Shown here: one piece after another, positions 8,878-17,186 of the stretch | How the letters are laid out: each line of letters begins with the position of its first letter | Numbering within the stretch: the first letter of the stretch is position 1 | Source: Paraburkholderia fungorum | Lineage (GTDB): Bacteria > Pseudomonadota > Gammaproteobacteria > Burkholderiales > Burkholderiaceae | Direction: 5' to 3' | NCBI RefSeq assembly: GCF_902833645.1 | Contig: NZ_CADFGE010000017.1 | Coordinates: 1-64,000, forward strand | Length of the DNA: 64,000 nt | Translations under genes and position numbers: made by a program | Notes under the pieces: model-generated | What the model saw: the letters and a program-made list of their open reading frames with translations, nothing else | The model's database searches: none | Told to the model about the DNA's origin: nothing

Positions 8878-9240
8878 TTAAACCGGATTCCTCCTTTTGT
8901 ACCCAGTCTTGCCGACGGCTGCCGCAAGCCGGTCCATGACCAGGTGAGAATATCGCTTCGTCGATACGACACGACTTGTGCCCGAGGACGCCGCCAGCCG
9001 TGAACGGGTCTATGCCGGCATTCATCATTTCCCACGCGGCGCCGTGCCTCAAGTCGTGAAATCGGATGGCTGGGTGGCCAGCTGCAATTCTCGATTGCTT
9101 CCATGCTTCTTCGATCAGCTTGTCCGTCGGGGTAAAGCGTACGCGCCGAGCCAAGGCGGCGACGCGCGGGTGAATCGGTATGATGCGCATCCCCGAAAAG
9201 AACGCTACCCGGGTGGTTCCGACAACCTCGCAATGCCTGT
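8878..9240 (-). pseudogene. Tyrosine-recombinase (phage-type integrase) remnant
   Basis: Frames on the minus strand together spell the catalytic domain of a tyrosine recombinase. They contain VAFFSGMRI (first catalytic Arg), then IRFHDLRHGAAW (His-x-x-Arg), GVLGHKS, and, after a frameshift near 8970, STKRYSHLVMDRLAAAVGK with the nucleophile Tyr. The reading ends at a TAA at 8878-8880. Relative to a normal integrase the N-terminal half is missing, and the residues between MRI and IPIHPRV appear deleted. It lies directly beside the tRNA-Leu, as expected for the integrase of an element inserted there. It cannot make an active enzyme. Confidence 0.8.
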
Positions 9241-9492
9241 GCGCGCGATTTCAAGCATCTTCTGCTCCTGCGGGTAGTGGTGCCGCTCATTGTTGACGGC
9301 GGGAATCACCAGCATCGCGCCAATGCACATGGCTTCGCTCGAAGAGTTCGCGGCGATCACGGGTCGCGCCTCACTGGAAGACCTGCCGAAAGGCGGCGTG
9401 GGTCAGGACCAGAAGACGGGGCAAAGTGCGCACGCTTTACTTTTGCAGAAAAACCAGTCTATAAAGGGAATTATTTTGATCTAAAGTCAAGA

Positions 9493-10383
9493 ATGAAAAT
9501 CACGCTGGATGAGCTGCAAACCTTCGCGACGGTGGTCGACACGGGATCGATCACGGCGGCCGCGCAGCAGCTCGAGCAGACGGTCTCGGCGGCGAGCCGG
9601 ACTTTGGGCCGGCTCGAGGAGAAGCTGAAAACGACCTTGCTGCGCCGAACCACGCGCCGGCTGGAACTGACCGAGGAGGGGCGGACGTTCCTGCAGAATG
9701 CGCGGGCGATTCTCGAATCGGTGGAGAGCGCGGAGGAACAGATGGTGGCGCGGCGGGACAAGCCGTCCGGGCGCCTGCGCGTCGACGCCGCGTCGCCGTT
9801 CATGCTGCACGTGATCGTGCCGCTCGTGCGGGGCTATCGGGAGCGCTATCCCCATGTCGAGCTGGAACTGAACAGCAACGAGGGGATCATCGATCTGCTG
9901 GAACGGCGCACCGATGTGGCGATCCGGATCGGCAGCCTGAAAGATTCGACGCTGCATAGCCGGCTCATCGGCAACAGCCGGCTGCGGATTCTGGCGAGCC
10001 CCGGTTATCTGGAAGCGCACGGCCAGCCGCGCAAGGTCGACGACCTCGGCAAGCATGCGCTGCTGGGATTCAATCAGCCGGAGTCGCTGAACGTCTGGCC
10101 GGTACCCGGCGCCGACGGCGAACTGCATCGCATCGAGCCGACCGTCTATTCGTCCAGCGGCGAGACGCTCAGGCAACTGGCGCTGGATGGCGTCGGCATT
10201 GCCTGCCTGTCGGACTTCATGACCGGACAGGATCGCGAATCAGGACGGCTCGTGCAGGTTCTCAGCCGCCAGACCCAGGACATCCGGCAGCCGATTCACG
10301 CCGTCTATTATCGGAACACGGCCATTTCCTCAAGAATTGCTTCGTTTGTCGACTACCTGGTCAAAGCGTTCGAGACGCGCTGA
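9493..10383 (+). CDS. LysR-family transcriptional regulator (YafC-like)
   Basis: This 296-residue regulator has an N-terminal winged helix (DELQTFATVVDTGSITAAAQ, residues 6-25) and a LysR substrate-binding domain. Several stretches, such as SGETLRQLALDGVGIACLSD and the VYYRNTAISSRI tail, resemble E. coli YafC. The ATG at 9493 is used; an upstream in-frame extension to 9277 has no LysR character. Its 3' end overlaps the convergent indolepyruvate oxidoreductase gene by 54 bp. Its target is unknown; it is not divergent to an obvious partner. Confidence 0.88.
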   Translation: MKITLDELQTFATVVDTGSITAAAQQLEQTVSAASRTLGRLEEKLKTTLLRRTTRRLELTEEGRTFLQNARAILESVESAEEQMVARRDKPSGRLRVDAASPFMLHVIVPLVRGYRERYPHVELELNSNEGIIDLLERRTDVAIRIGSLKDSTLHSRLIGNSRLRILASPGYLEAHGQPRKVDDLGKHALLGFNQPESLNVWPVPGADGELHRIEPTVYSSSGETLRQLALDGVGIACLSDFMTGQDRESGRLVQVLSRQTQDIRQPIHAVYYRNTAISSRIASFVDYLVKAFETR

Positions 10384-13300
10384 GTCGCGATAGTCGCGCA
10401 GCCACTGCTCGCGTTTTAGCGCTGCGGCAATAACATTGCGTTCCTTGACGTGACCGAAACCGCGGATTTCATCGGGCAGGTTGGCGAGCTTCATCGCAAC
10501 ATCGAATCGCGTGCTGTCGAGCGTCGTGCAGAACTCGTCGATCATCGTGACGTACTGTTCAATCAACTCGCGTTCATTGCGGCGCTCGGCCGTCTTGCCG
10601 AACACATCGAGCGCGGTGCCGCGCAGAACTTTGAGTCTGGCGAGCACACGGAACAGGCTGAGCGTCCATTGGCCAAAGCGCTGTTTTTTCAGGTGGCCGT
10701 GTTCGTCGCGTTTAGCCAGTAGCGGCGGGGCGAGATGGAAAGCGAGTTTGTAGTCGCGGCCCGGTTCGCCTTCGAATTGCGCGCGCAGTTTGTCGAGGTA
10801 CGCTGGGTCCGCGTAAAGACGGGCAACTTCGTACTCGTCTTTATAGGTCATCAGCTTGGCGAGATTGCGCGCGACCACCGGCGTGAGGCGTAGCTTCGCA
10901 CCCGCTGCCAGCCTCGTTTCGGCGGCGCGCATCCGTTCGACCACGTCCACGTAACGCGCCGCATAGCGTGCGTTCTGATAGAGGCCAAGCCGTTCGACGT
11001 TGCGTTCGATTAGACGTTCGAGCGATTCCGGCATCTGCACGACAATCGCCTGCTGCTTTTTTGCATGCGGTGCAAACGCACCTGCTGCGGCTTCGCCGTG
11101 CTGCGCGACATAGCGACCCCACTCGAAGGCGAGTCGATTCTTTTCAACCGCCACACCGTTAAGCTCGATGGCCCGGTCGAGGCTTTCGTAGCCGACGGGC
11201 AGCCAGCCGCGTTGCCACGCAAAACCGAGCAGCAACGGGTTGGCGTACAGCGTGTCGCCGAGCAGATCGAGCGCAAGACGATTCGCATCGATGAAATCGC
11301 AATCGTCGCCGATACTCTGCTGCAAGTCATGCCGCGTCTCATCGGCGGGGAAGCTCCACTGCGGGTCGCGTACGAATTGCGCGGTCGGCGTCGCGCTATT
11401 GTTTATCGCAGCTCGGGTCACGCCGCGTTGCGTGCGGGAAAGCACTTCGGCGGAAGCGGAGACGATCGCATCGCAGCCGATAATCAGACGCGCTTCACCG
11501 GTCGCAATGCGGGTTGCGTGCAATTGCTGGGGCGTCGCCGCGATCTGCACGTGGCTGAGCACCGCGCCGCCTTTTTGTGCGAGGCCGGCCATGTCGAGTA
11601 CGGTGACGCCCTTGTTCTCGAGGTGAGCGGCCATGCCCAGCAGGCCGCCGATCGTCACCACGCCCGTGCCGCCAACGCCCGTCACCAGCACGCCGTAGGG
11701 CTTCGTCAGGGCAGCAATCACCGGCCGGGGCAGGGCCGCGAAATCCGGCAGCGTGGCGTCCGAACCAGCGTTGCCCGGCTTCTTCACCTGCGCGCCTTCC
11801 GCCGTCACGAAGCTCGGGCAAAAGCCGTTCACGCACGAGAAATCCTTATTGCACGAGGACTGGTTGATCTTGCGCTTGGTGCCGAGCGCTGTTTGCAAGG
11901 GTTCGACCGAGAGGCAGTTCGATTGCACCGAGCAATCGCCGCAACCTTCGCATACCGCATCGTTAATGAAGGCGCGTTTGGCGGGATCGGGATACGTGCC
12001 GCGTTTGCGGCGCCGGCGTTTTTCGGTGGCGCAGGTCTGGTCGTAGATCAGGATCGAGGTGCCCGCCGCGTCGCGCAACTCGCGCTGCAATCGATCGAGT
12101 TCATCGCGGTGATAGACCTTCACATCGTCGGGAAGACGTACCTTCGCGTCGTATTTCTGCGGCTCGTCGGTGACTATCAGCACGCGCTTCGCGCCCTCGG
12201 CGACTACCTGAAACGCGATCTGCGGAACCGTGAGCACGCCGTCGACCGGCTGGCCGCCGGTCATCGCGACCGCGTCGTTGTAGAGCACCTTGTAAGTGAC
12301 ATTCGCACCCGCTGCGATCGATGCACGAATCGCGAGGAGACCTGAGTGAAAGTAGGTGCCGTCACCGAGATTGACGAACACATGCCGCTCGTTCGTGAAA
12401 TGCATCTGCCCGGTCCACGCGACGCCTTCGCCGCCCATCTGGCTGAACGTCTCCGTATTGCGGTCCATCCACATCGACATGTAGTGGCAGCCGATGCCCG
12501 CCAGCGCGCGGGAACCCTCGGGCACCCGGGTCGACGTGTTGTGCGGACAGCCGGAGCAAAACCACGGCTGCCGTTCGGCGACGGAACGCGGCGTGGCGGC
12601 TTCACGCTCTTTTGCCTCGATGATCGCAACACGCGCTTCGATCCGCGCCCGCACGTCGGCCGGCAGGTCGGCCTGCGCGAGGCGCCGCGCGATCGCCTTC
12701 GCGATCAGGGCAGGCGAGAGCTCGTAATGCGCCGGCAGCAGCGTCTGTCCGCGCGGCACGGACCACTCCCCGCCGGCGTTGTCGCGCTGATCGAACTTGC
12801 CGAATACCTTGGGGCGCACATCGTCGCGCCAGTTGTACAGCTCTTCCTTCAGCGCATATTCGAGAATCTGGCGCTTCTCTTCGACAACGAGGATTTCGTC
12901 GAGGCCGGTGGCGAAGTCACGCGCGTTCTGCGCGTCGAGCGGCCATACGCAGCCCACTTTCAGTACGCGAATGCCGATGCGCGCGCAGGTCTCGTCGTCG
13001 AGCGACAGATCGGCAAGCGCCTGGCGTACGTCGAGATAGGCTTTGCCCGCGGTCATGATGCCCAGACGCGGCGTGGGGCTGTCGATCACCACGCGGTTGA
13101 GTTTGTTCGCGCGAACGTAGGCTAGCGCCGCGTACCACTTGTGATTGAGCAGGCGGGCTTCCTGGGCGAGCGGCGGATCGGGCCAGCGGATATTGAGTCC
13201 GCCCTCGGGCATGTCGAAGTCGTCGGGCAAGACGATCTGCAAACGGTCCGGATCGATATCGATCGACGCGCTCGATTCGACCACGTCGGTCACGCATTTC

Positions 13301-13926
13301 ATCGCGACCCACAGACCGGAATAGCGGCTCATTGCCCAGCCGTGCAATCCGTAGTCGAGATACTCCTGCACGCTCGCCGGATAGAGCACCGGAATGCCGC
13401 TCGCGACGAACATATGCTCGGACTGGTGCGCGACCGACGACGACTTCGCCGCATGATCGTCGCCCGCGAGAACCAGCACGCCACCGTTCGGATCCGTGCC
13501 GGCTGAATTCGCGTGCTTGAAAACATCCCCTGTACGGTCGACGCCCGGCCCTTTGCCGTACCACATGCCGAATACGCCATCGACCTTGGCGCCGGGCCAC
13601 AGGTTGAGCTGTTGCGTGCCCCATACGGCGGTGGCCGCCAGATCCTCGTTGACCCCTGGCTGGAACACCACGTCATGTTCCTTGAGATGCTTCTTCGCTT
13701 TCCACAGTCCCTGGTCCAGCGCGCCGAGTGGAGAACCGCGATAGCCGGATACATAGCCCGCGGTATTGAGACCGGCACGCCGATCGCGCGCCTTCTGCAA
13801 CATCGGCAGACGGACCAGCGCCTGCGTGCCGCTCATGTAGACACGGCCCTTTTCGAGGGTGTATTTGTCGTCGAGCGATACGGTGGCGAGTGCGTCGCGT
13901 AGCTCGGGCGATAGCGGGGCATTCAT
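10330..13926 (-). CDS. Indolepyruvate ferredoxin oxidoreductase, fused subunits
   Basis: This 1198-residue single-chain enzyme oxidatively decarboxylates aryl pyruvates (indolepyruvate, phenylpyruvate) to acyl-CoA with reduction of ferredoxin or a similar carrier. The N-terminal part carries the pyruvate-oxidoreductase alpha region. CSGCPHNTS lies near residue 460, in the TPP-binding region. A ferredoxin-like CEGCGDCSVQSNC cluster near 660 is followed by a gamma domain with GVGGTGVVTIGG. The ATG at 13926 has GGAG nine bases upstream. A LysR gene diverges from it across 97 bp and is the likely regulator. It probably acts in aromatic amino-acid breakdown. Confidence 0.93.
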   Translation of the reverse strand: MNAPLSPELRDALATVSLDDKYTLEKGRVYMSGTQALVRLPMLQKARDRRAGLNTAGYVSGYRGSPLGALDQGLWKAKKHLKEHDVVFQPGVNEDLAATAVWGTQQLNLWPGAKVDGVFGMWYGKGPGVDRTGDVFKHANSAGTDPNGGVLVLAGDDHAAKSSSVAHQSEHMFVASGIPVLYPASVQEYLDYGLHGWAMSRYSGLWVAMKCVTDVVESSASIDIDPDRLQIVLPDDFDMPEGGLNIRWPDPPLAQEARLLNHKWYAALAYVRANKLNRVVIDSPTPRLGIMTAGKAYLDVRQALADLSLDDETCARIGIRVLKVGCVWPLDAQNARDFATGLDEILVVEEKRQILEYALKEELYNWRDDVRPKVFGKFDQRDNAGGEWSVPRGQTLLPAHYELSPALIAKAIARRLAQADLPADVRARIEARVAIIEAKEREAATPRSVAERQPWFCSGCPHNTSTRVPEGSRALAGIGCHYMSMWMDRNTETFSQMGGEGVAWTGQMHFTNERHVFVNLGDGTYFHSGLLAIRASIAAGANVTYKVLYNDAVAMTGGQPVDGVLTVPQIAFQVVAEGAKRVLIVTDEPQKYDAKVRLPDDVKVYHRDELDRLQRELRDAAGTSILIYDQTCATEKRRRRKRGTYPDPAKRAFINDAVCEGCGDCSVQSNCLSVEPLQTALGTKRKINQSSCNKDFSCVNGFCPSFVTAEGAQVKKPGNAGSDATLPDFAALPRPVIAALTKPYGVLVTGVGGTGVVTIGGLLGMAAHLENKGVTVLDMAGLAQKGGAVLSHVQIAATPQQLHATRIATGEARLIIGCDAIVSASAEVLSRTQRGVTRAAINNSATPTAQFVRDPQWSFPADETRHDLQQSIGDDCDFIDANRLALDLLGDTLYANPLLLGFAWQRGWLPVGYESLDRAIELNGVAVEKNRLAFEWGRYVAQHGEAAAGAFAPHAKKQQAIVVQMPESLERLIERNVERLGLYQNARYAARYVDVVERMRAAETRLAAGAKLRLTPVVARNLAKLMTYKDEYEVARLYADPAYLDKLRAQFEGEPGRDYKLAFHLAPPLLAKRDEHGHLKKQRFGQWTLSLFRVLARLKVLRGTALDVFGKTAERRNERELIEQYVTMIDEFCTTLDSTRFDVAMKLANLPDEIRGFGHVKERNVIAAALKREQWLRDYRDSARLERFDQVVDKRSNS

Positions 13927-13992
13927 GGTCCATGTCTCCGATGGCTTTATTTGAGCCCGAGTATAGGAAGCGGAATTTCCATCGTAAAATCA

Positions 13993-14015
13993 CGAATACC
14001 GAATCCTGCTATTCG
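13993..14015. promoter_or_regulatory. Putative LysR operator between divergent genes
   Basis: Perfect arms CGAATA and TATTCG are separated by 11 bases. They lie in the 97-bp space between the oxidoreductase start (13926) and the LysR start (14024). LysR-type regulators typically bind such interrupted palindromes between their own gene and the divergent target, so both autorepression and target control are plausible. Confidence 0.55.
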
Positions 14016-14023
14016 AAAAACAC

Positions 14024-14929
14024 ATGTCAAAAGACATCACCCTGCGGCAGATGCGCTACTTCGTGGCTGCCGCGCAAAGCGGGCAGTTTTCCATGGCCGC
14101 GACGGTCGAACATGTGTCGCAATCCGCGATTACCAACGCGGTACTCGCATTAGAGGAAACCCTGGGTACGCGCCTGTTCGAACGCCTGCCGCAGGGCGTC
14201 GCGCTGACGCCGGATGGGCAGGACTTCCTGAATCACGCGCGGCACATACTCGATTCAGTGCGCGACGCGGTCTACAAGGCGCCTTTTCGTTCGCACGATC
14301 TGAGGGGGACGGTGCGCATCGCGGCGTCCTATACGTTGCTCGGCTACTTTCTGCCGGAGCTGATGGCGCGCTTTCGTGCGACTTACCCCGACATCGAGAT
14401 CGATCTGCATGACACGGACCGTGCGTCGATCGAGCAGGCGGTGCTCGACGGCGATGTCGATCTTGGCATTGCTCTGTTGTCGAATGTGGAGAATATCCGG
14501 CGTTTTCAGCACCACACGCTGATTCGCTCGCGCCGGCAGTTGTGGACCTCGCCCACGCATCCGCTCACGCAACTCAACGCGCCTTCGCTCGCGGATATCG
14601 CGAAGTACCCGTATATCCTGATTACCGTAGACGAAGGCGAGGAGTCCACACTGCGCTACTGGAGGCGCAACGAAATCGAGCCGAATATCGCGTTTCGCAC
14701 CAGTTCAATGGAAGCGCTGCGCGGTCTCGTCGCGTATGGTTTCGGTGTGACGATTCTGTCCGACATGGTATTTCGCCCGTGGTCGCTGGAGGGCAAGCGG
14801 ATCGAAGCGCGGCCTATTCTCAACGCGATTCCGCAGATGGATGCGGGCATGCTGTGGCGCAAGGGCGCGACGTTGGATACACCGGCCGTCGCGTTTCAAC
14901 AGTTCCTGATTCATGCGTGTGGAAGTTGA
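14024..14929 (+). CDS. LysR-family transcriptional regulator, divergent from oxidoreductase
   Basis: This 301-residue protein has a helix-turn-helix around residues 8-65 (LRQMRYFVAAAQSGQFSMAA) and a LysR effector domain starting near residue 95. It is transcribed away from the indolepyruvate oxidoreductase and shares the short intergenic region that contains an interrupted palindrome, so it probably controls that gene in response to an aromatic amino acid or its keto acid. The effector is inferred, not seen. Confidence 0.9.
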   Translation: MSKDITLRQMRYFVAAAQSGQFSMAATVEHVSQSAITNAVLALEETLGTRLFERLPQGVALTPDGQDFLNHARHILDSVRDAVYKAPFRSHDLRGTVRIAASYTLLGYFLPELMARFRATYPDIEIDLHDTDRASIEQAVLDGDVDLGIALLSNVENIRRFQHHTLIRSRRQLWTSPTHPLTQLNAPSLADIAKYPYILITVDEGEESTLRYWRRNEIEPNIAFRTSSMEALRGLVAYGFGVTILSDMVFRPWSLEGKRIEARPILNAIPQMDAGMLWRKGATLDTPAVAFQQFLIHACGS

Positions 14930-15030
14930 CGGCAGGGTGGGGGGCCTTCAGGCCAGTTTCGAATTCAACGCGCTGTCACAGCGGCGGCGCCGGGTATGTA
15001 TCTGTTTTTCGCATACCGGAGCCGACACCG

Positions 15031-16104
15031 CTACATGCTGCCGTTTTCGACGACGCGGCCTTCCGCGCGCCAGCGGAGCATGCCGCCGGCAAGGTTGGCC
15101 ACCCGCTCGAATCCGGCCTGCCGCAGAATGACTGTGGCCTGGGCCGACCGTCCGCCGGCCCGGCAGACGGTCACGGTTGGGCGTTCCTTCGCCAGTTCGG
15201 CGGCGCGCCCGGCCAGCTCGCCCAATGGAATGAGCCTGGCTGACGGAATGCGTCCCAATGGTCCGTCGAATTCGCCGGGTTCACGTACGTCGACGATTTC
15301 GACCGCCTGCAGATTTTCCTCGAGCCACTGGGCATTGATTTCCCAGATACCCGCGAAACTGCATGTCAGCGGCGCCCAATCGGGTTCGGTCGTTTGCGCG
15401 GGGGAGAGCGTCGCGAGGCCGCATTTCAGGTTCGCGGGCACCGCTATGTCGATCTGCTTCGGATGGGGCAAACGCAGATTTGTCATGTAACCGGCGAAAT
15501 CGTCTTCACACAGTTCACCGCCAAGGCGCGGATTGAAGCGCCGTTCCTCGTCCACGCTCGTGACCGTCAAACCGCGATAGTCGTGAGCGGGGTATAGCAG
15601 GCACGCGGCGGGCAGCGTGAAAATGTGGTTGTGGATCGCGCGAAACATCGCGTGCGCGTCGCCGCGCTGAAAATCCGTGCGGCCCGTGCCGCGGATCAAC
15701 AGGCAATCGCCGGTAAACGCCATGGTTTCGTTGTCGAGCACGAGTGTGATGCATCCGTCGGTATGACCCGGTGTCGCACGGATCGTCAGGTACCGCGCGC
15801 CGAACTCGATCTTGTCGCCATGCTTCAGATAACGGTCCGCACCTTCGGCGCCGCTCGCTGCCGATATCGCAATCCTGCTACCTGTACGGCGGTTCAGCAT
15901 CCATGCGCCGGTCACATGATCGGCGTGGACGTGGGTATCGATTGTGCAAAGCAGATGCAGTCCCAGCTCTTCGATCAGGGCGGCATCCCGGCGCACCTGT
16001 TCAAAGACTGGATCGACCAGCACCGCTTCTCGCGTTGTGCTATCGGCAAGAAGATACGTGTAGGTTGACGACTGCTGGTCGAATAGCTGCCGGAAGATCA
16101 ACAC
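15031..16104 (-). CDS. Persulfide dioxygenase-rhodanese fusion protein
   Basis: The N-terminal metallo-beta-lactamase-fold domain contains the metal motif THVHADH (His58, His60, Asp62, His63) of ETHE1-like persulfide dioxygenases, which oxidise glutathione persulfide to sulfite. The C-terminal rhodanese domain, from about residue 260, carries the active loop CRAGGRS with the catalytic Cys at 314, the position I recall for the characterised Paraburkholderia phytofirmans fusion. The total of 357 residues fits. The gene follows the 1-Cys peroxiredoxin by 33 bp on the same strand, so the two probably form a sulfur/thiol stress operon. Confidence 0.93.
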   Translation of the reverse strand: MLIFRQLFDQQSSTYTYLLADSTTREAVLVDPVFEQVRRDAALIEELGLHLLCTIDTHVHADHVTGAWMLNRRTGSRIAISAASGAEGADRYLKHGDKIEFGARYLTIRATPGHTDGCITLVLDNETMAFTGDCLLIRGTGRTDFQRGDAHAMFRAIHNHIFTLPAACLLYPAHDYRGLTVTSVDEERRFNPRLGGELCEDDFAGYMTNLRLPHPKQIDIAVPANLKCGLATLSPAQTTEPDWAPLTCSFAGIWEINAQWLEENLQAVEIVDVREPGEFDGPLGRIPSARLIPLGELAGRAAELAKERPTVTVCRAGGRSAQATVILRQAGFERVANLAGGMLRWRAEGRVVENGSM

Positions 16105-16137
16105 TGGTTTGCTCCAAGGCTCGCTGCTGCGAGCGCC

Positions 16138-16794
16138 TTACTTGGGTTGCGTCACGTACCGCAGATAAGGCTTTACGGTTTTGAAACCTTGCGGATATTT
16201 TTGCATTGCAGCGTCGTCGGAAACGGAGGTTGGGATGATCACGTCTTCACCCGGTTTCCAGTTCACCGGCGTTGCCACCGAATGCTTCGCGTTGAGCTGC
16301 AGCGCGTCGAGCAGGCGCAGCACTTCGTCAAAATTGCGGCCTGCGCTCATGGGGTAGACGAGCATGGCTTTGACTTTCTTGTCCGGCCCGATGATAAACA
16401 CCGAGCGTACCGTCGCATTGTCCGCCGCGGTACGTGCGCCGCTACCGCTCGCCTCGGGATGAATCATATCGTAGAGCTTTGCGACCGTCAGGTCAGGGTC
16501 GCCGATCAGTGGATAGCCAACCGCGTGGCCCTGCGTCTCCGCGATGTCCTTGACCCATTCCTTGTGGTCGCTAACGGGATCGACACTGAGCCCGATAATT
16601 TTTGTGTTGCGCTTCTCGAATTCGGGTTGCAGGCCCGCCAGATAGCCGAGTTCCGTGGTGCAAACGGGCGTGAAATCCTTGGGATGCGAAAACAGGACCG
16701 CCCAATGGTCGCCGATCCATTCGTGAAAGCGGATCGTCCCTTCAGTGGTTTCAGCAGTGAAATCCGGAGCGTCCTGTCCTAGTCGAATTGACAT
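16138..16794 (-). CDS. 1-Cys peroxiredoxin (LsfA/Prx6 type)
   Basis: This 218-residue peroxiredoxin has the peroxidatic motif FTPVCTTELG (Cys45) and a long C-terminal region (NWKPGEDVIIP) typical of the Prx6 group, with no evident resolving cysteine partner. It reduces hydrogen peroxide and organic hydroperoxides. Two ATGs are adjacent (16797 and 16794). The second is better spaced, six bases from GGAGA. In pseudomonads the homologue LsfA is induced by sulfate starvation, which suits its place just before the persulfide dioxygenase gene. Confidence 0.92.
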   Translation of the reverse strand: MSIRLGQDAPDFTAETTEGTIRFHEWIGDHWAVLFSHPKDFTPVCTTELGYLAGLQPEFEKRNTKIIGLSVDPVSDHKEWVKDIAETQGHAVGYPLIGDPDLTVAKLYDMIHPEASGSGARTAADNATVRSVFIIGPDKKVKAMLVYPMSAGRNFDEVLRLLDALQLNAKHSVATPVNWKPGEDVIIPTSVSDDAAMQKYPQGFKTVKPYLRYVTQPK

Positions 16795-17020
16795 CATCAG
16801 TCTCCATGAATAGGTGTGTCATGGCACTCGTGCCGCAGCCGTGGCAACGGCCACGATGCGGCGGAGCGCCTATATAGCGTAGAACAAAAAAAGCCCTAGC
16901 CCCAGGCAGACAGTAGGACGAAACCGCCGTCCTGGCGAGCGGCACGCCAAAAGCGCTACGCGAGGCTCACGATTCATGCAAATTGGTCGTCTTTGAGCCT
17001 GTTTTTAAACGGATTGACCC

Positions 17021-17116
17021 ATGCAGAACGGAAAACTCAAGCTGACGCGCCGGGTTGCGGACGGTCTTTTTCCCGACCTGTCGCGGCAGTCTGGTGGTTC
17101 GCGATCGCGAGAATGA
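17021..17116 (+). pseudogene. Truncated 5' copy of the 26743 gene family
   Basis: A 31-codon reading frame opens with MQNGKLKLTRRVADGLFPDL. In these first 20 residues it matches the gene at 26743-27387 at 17 positions. The 40 bp upstream also share the block AAATTGGTCGT at nearly the same distance from the ATG (41 versus 39 bp). The similarity stops after the N-terminus, and the frame ends in TGA exactly where the tRNA-derived repeat begins (17116). It is therefore a broken copy cut at, or lost near, the element boundary. Confidence 0.65.
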
Positions 17117-17186
17117 TTGGTAAGCATAGCGGACTTAAAATCCGCCGCTTCACGGCTTGCCGGTTCGAGTCCGGTCCCCGGCGCCA
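17116..17186 (+). repeat. Right att-like direct repeat (partial tRNA-Leu)
   Basis: This segment is 71 bp and differs from 8739-8809 at two positions. It carries the anticodon, variable and T arms and the 3' acceptor strand. The 5' acceptor strand and D-arm start are replaced by unrelated sequence, so it cannot fold as a tRNA. It is best read as the second attachment half of an integrated element whose other end is at the intact tRNA-Leu. Confidence 0.75.

Noticed and set aside
9277..9492. N-terminal extension of the YafC-like LysR protein
   Set aside because: The winged helix begins at 9493, and the upstream part lies over the integrase remnant's flank and is not LysR-like.
17116..17186. Second tRNA-Leu gene
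   Set aside because: It carries the anticodon and T arms but has no 5' acceptor strand to pair with CCCCGGC, so it cannot fold as a tRNA; treated as an att-like fragment.
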